The notes under the pieces: model-generated
Database searches by the model: none
What the model was told of the DNA's origin: nothing
Seen by the model: the letters and a program-made list of their open reading frames with translations, nothing else
NCBI RefSeq assembly: GCF_018139145.2
Contig: NC_059477.1
Span: 19,021,522-19,085,521 of the forward strand
Reading direction: 5' to 3'
DNA length: 64,000 bases
Origin: Gymnogyps californianus
Taxonomy: Eukaryota > Chordata > Aves > Accipitriformes > Cathartidae
Position numbers and translations under genes: made by a program
Shown: piece after piece, positions 62,490 to 64,000 of the stretch
How the letters are laid out: the number at the start of each line of letters is the position of its first letter
Position numbering within the stretch: the first letter of the stretch is position 1

Positions 62490-64000
62490 ATATCATAAAA
62501 GAAGCACAGACAGGCATTCTCAGCGAGAATCTTTCTTTCAAACACTGACCATAAGAGATTACAACTTGCGGTAAGATACATTACAACCATACTATTTCTA
62601 GTGAGTTTACTATGCAAGAAGTTCTGGTGTAACTTTTGCGATTTTAAACATATAAAAACATCAAGGAAGATGAACTATTAACATTATCTGTTTAGTCATT
62701 TTAATCTTTTGCATCTTAAATGTAATCAGGCTTTTCAGAACTGAAATTGCTAATCAGCATGTTGGATAAATGTTTCCATTTTAAAATGTGCACATTTAGA
62801 CATAACAGCTGGCTGTAAAGAATATATTTATATTTGTGATTTAATGTATCACAAACTTTATATTTGATTTCATTTAGCTTTACCAAGAAACTGAGAATAT
62901 TTTTGCTAGCATGATCTATTTTGACAGCAGTTTTACAGCAGCAGAAAAGCAGAGAGTAATGAATGAGGTGTGCATACAATGCATTATTTAGTCTTTAAAG
63001 CAAGCATGTCTTTTTAACAAAACAAATTTTTTTACACAGTTTCAAATGATTTCATCCCTTTCTAACATGAGCTCAATTCATGCAAAGCAATAAAGATTGT
63101 GCATACACAGAACACAGACAATATGCACTCTTCTGTACTATAGTGTTTGTTCATTAATTTAGCAAACTGTATAAAAAATTGAGGGAAAATATTTTTTAAA
63201 AAAGAACTCTAACTTCAAAGAAATATTTTTGACTATATGAATGTCAAATGAATAGATGAGTTTTAGCCCTCAATCAACCATAATGTAAAGTAATTGTAAT
63301 CTAATAAAAATAGCCATACAAAATAAGGAAATGGCTGTTGCATCCTGTTAAAAACATGCAGGAATGCAGCTTTGGAACTACTGAGAGAGCCGAGGTTGTA
63401 GAAAGACAAAAACAGGATGTTAAATTCTTACGACAATTGGAAGCAACTGATTTTTTTTTAAGCACCTACCACCACCCGTAATAATTTGTTCAACTGCCTC
63501 TAGGGGGTTCTGTGCGACTGCAGAACCCCACAATTTTAAGAGCACCTAAAAACAGGTTATCAGAGATACAGGCAGAAGAGGAGTGACATGCATTTACACT
63601 GATGTTGAAAATGTCCAGCTGCATCGTCACTGCTGCAAATTTGGCTGCTACACTAGTGTTACTGTTCTCTACAGTGAAAATAGCAAAAGAAAGTTCTTCA
63701 GAACTTCAGCCCACTTCCAAATCTGTACTGTCATTATGGCAATAATAGAAAAATTAGTTATAATTAATATAATTACATTAAACTGTATATATTAATTTTT
63801 TAGGCAACTGTATTCAAAAGCCAACCACAAAATTATTCACTTTCCTTTATGTTTTTCACAATTATTTAACTTCTTGTTTTAGAAGGCTATCAGTAAGGAA
63901 TGCTAGTTTTGCTTCATAATTTCATATTTCTCTTTTTGCAAGAGGTTAGATCTTTACTGCCCCATGCTAATTCTCCTCTGTACTTCAAGAATCGACTACA
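62490..64000. other. AT-rich noncoding stretch, no gene seen
   Basis: Very AT-rich, with no gene or repeat family recognised. A perfect 9-bp hairpin (ggggttctg / cagaacccc, 8-nt loop) lies at 63,504-63,529 and overlaps a weak CTCF-like string. Confidence 0.45.

Noticed and set aside
1..64000. CRISPR arrays, operons, prophage or bacterial insertion sequences
   Set aside because: No regularly spaced repeats, no dense coding, and clear vertebrate repeats throughout.
1..64000. Endogenous retrovirus or LTR element
   Set aside because: No LTR pair, primer-binding site or retroviral protein motif was noticed.

Overview
This window looks like vertebrate nuclear DNA, most likely from a sauropsid (bird, crocodilian or turtle; a bird fits best). 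It is AT-rich overall with two sharp GC/CpG-rich patches. It has no compact operons and no recognisable long coding frame. It carries worn fragments of CR1-type and L2-like LINEs, MIR-type SINEs, and several short palindromic or tRNA-like repeats of the kind I associate with reptile and bird genomes. Lineage is inferred from repeat style only.

No protein-coding gene can be supported. The reading frames present are short, lack domain signatures, and are mostly frames through repeats, microsatellites or GC-rich low-complexity DNA. The window reads as intergenic or intronic 'gene desert' DNA with one probable promoter.

Layout. 1-12,000: AT-rich DNA with an L2-like LINE C-terminal fragment (about 1,747-1,875), a MIR copy near 4,915-5,035, and a perfect 16-bp inverted repeat at 10,129-10,187. 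12,040-12,165: a very small GC/CpG-rich island ending in a CTCF-like site. 12,200-22,400: AT-rich DNA with a 13-bp inverted repeat, microsatellites, and worn repeats at 16.06, 18.6, 20.1, 20.87 and 21.8 kb. 22,450-24,545: the main landmark, an AT-rich shoulder followed by a strong CpG island with GC-rich hexamer and pentamer repeats, G-quadruplex-prone tracts, a CTCF-like site and a good splice-donor match at 24,050/24,051 on the + strand. It is probably a promoter with a noncoding first exon of a gene or lncRNA running rightward out of the window or spliced at long range. 24,550-43,600: long AT-rich stretches with a foldback repeat at 26.68 kb, a tRNA-like SINE fragment at 30.9 kb and small tandem duplications. 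43,612-44,090: the clearest unexplained structure, a 479-bp element with two 89-bp inverted arms around a 301-bp centre. 44,100-64,000: AT-rich DNA with a CACACG-type repeat at 50.27 kb, a CR1 3' fragment at 53.47-53.85 kb, a palindromic tRNA-like repeat at 59.57-59.70 kb and a MIR copy at 60.53 kb.

I found no convincing new biological system. The items most worth checking are the long inverted-repeat element, the CpG-island promoter with its unassigned first exon, the perfect hairpins at 10.1 and 13.3 kb, and the CTCF-like sites that sit in the two GC-rich islands.
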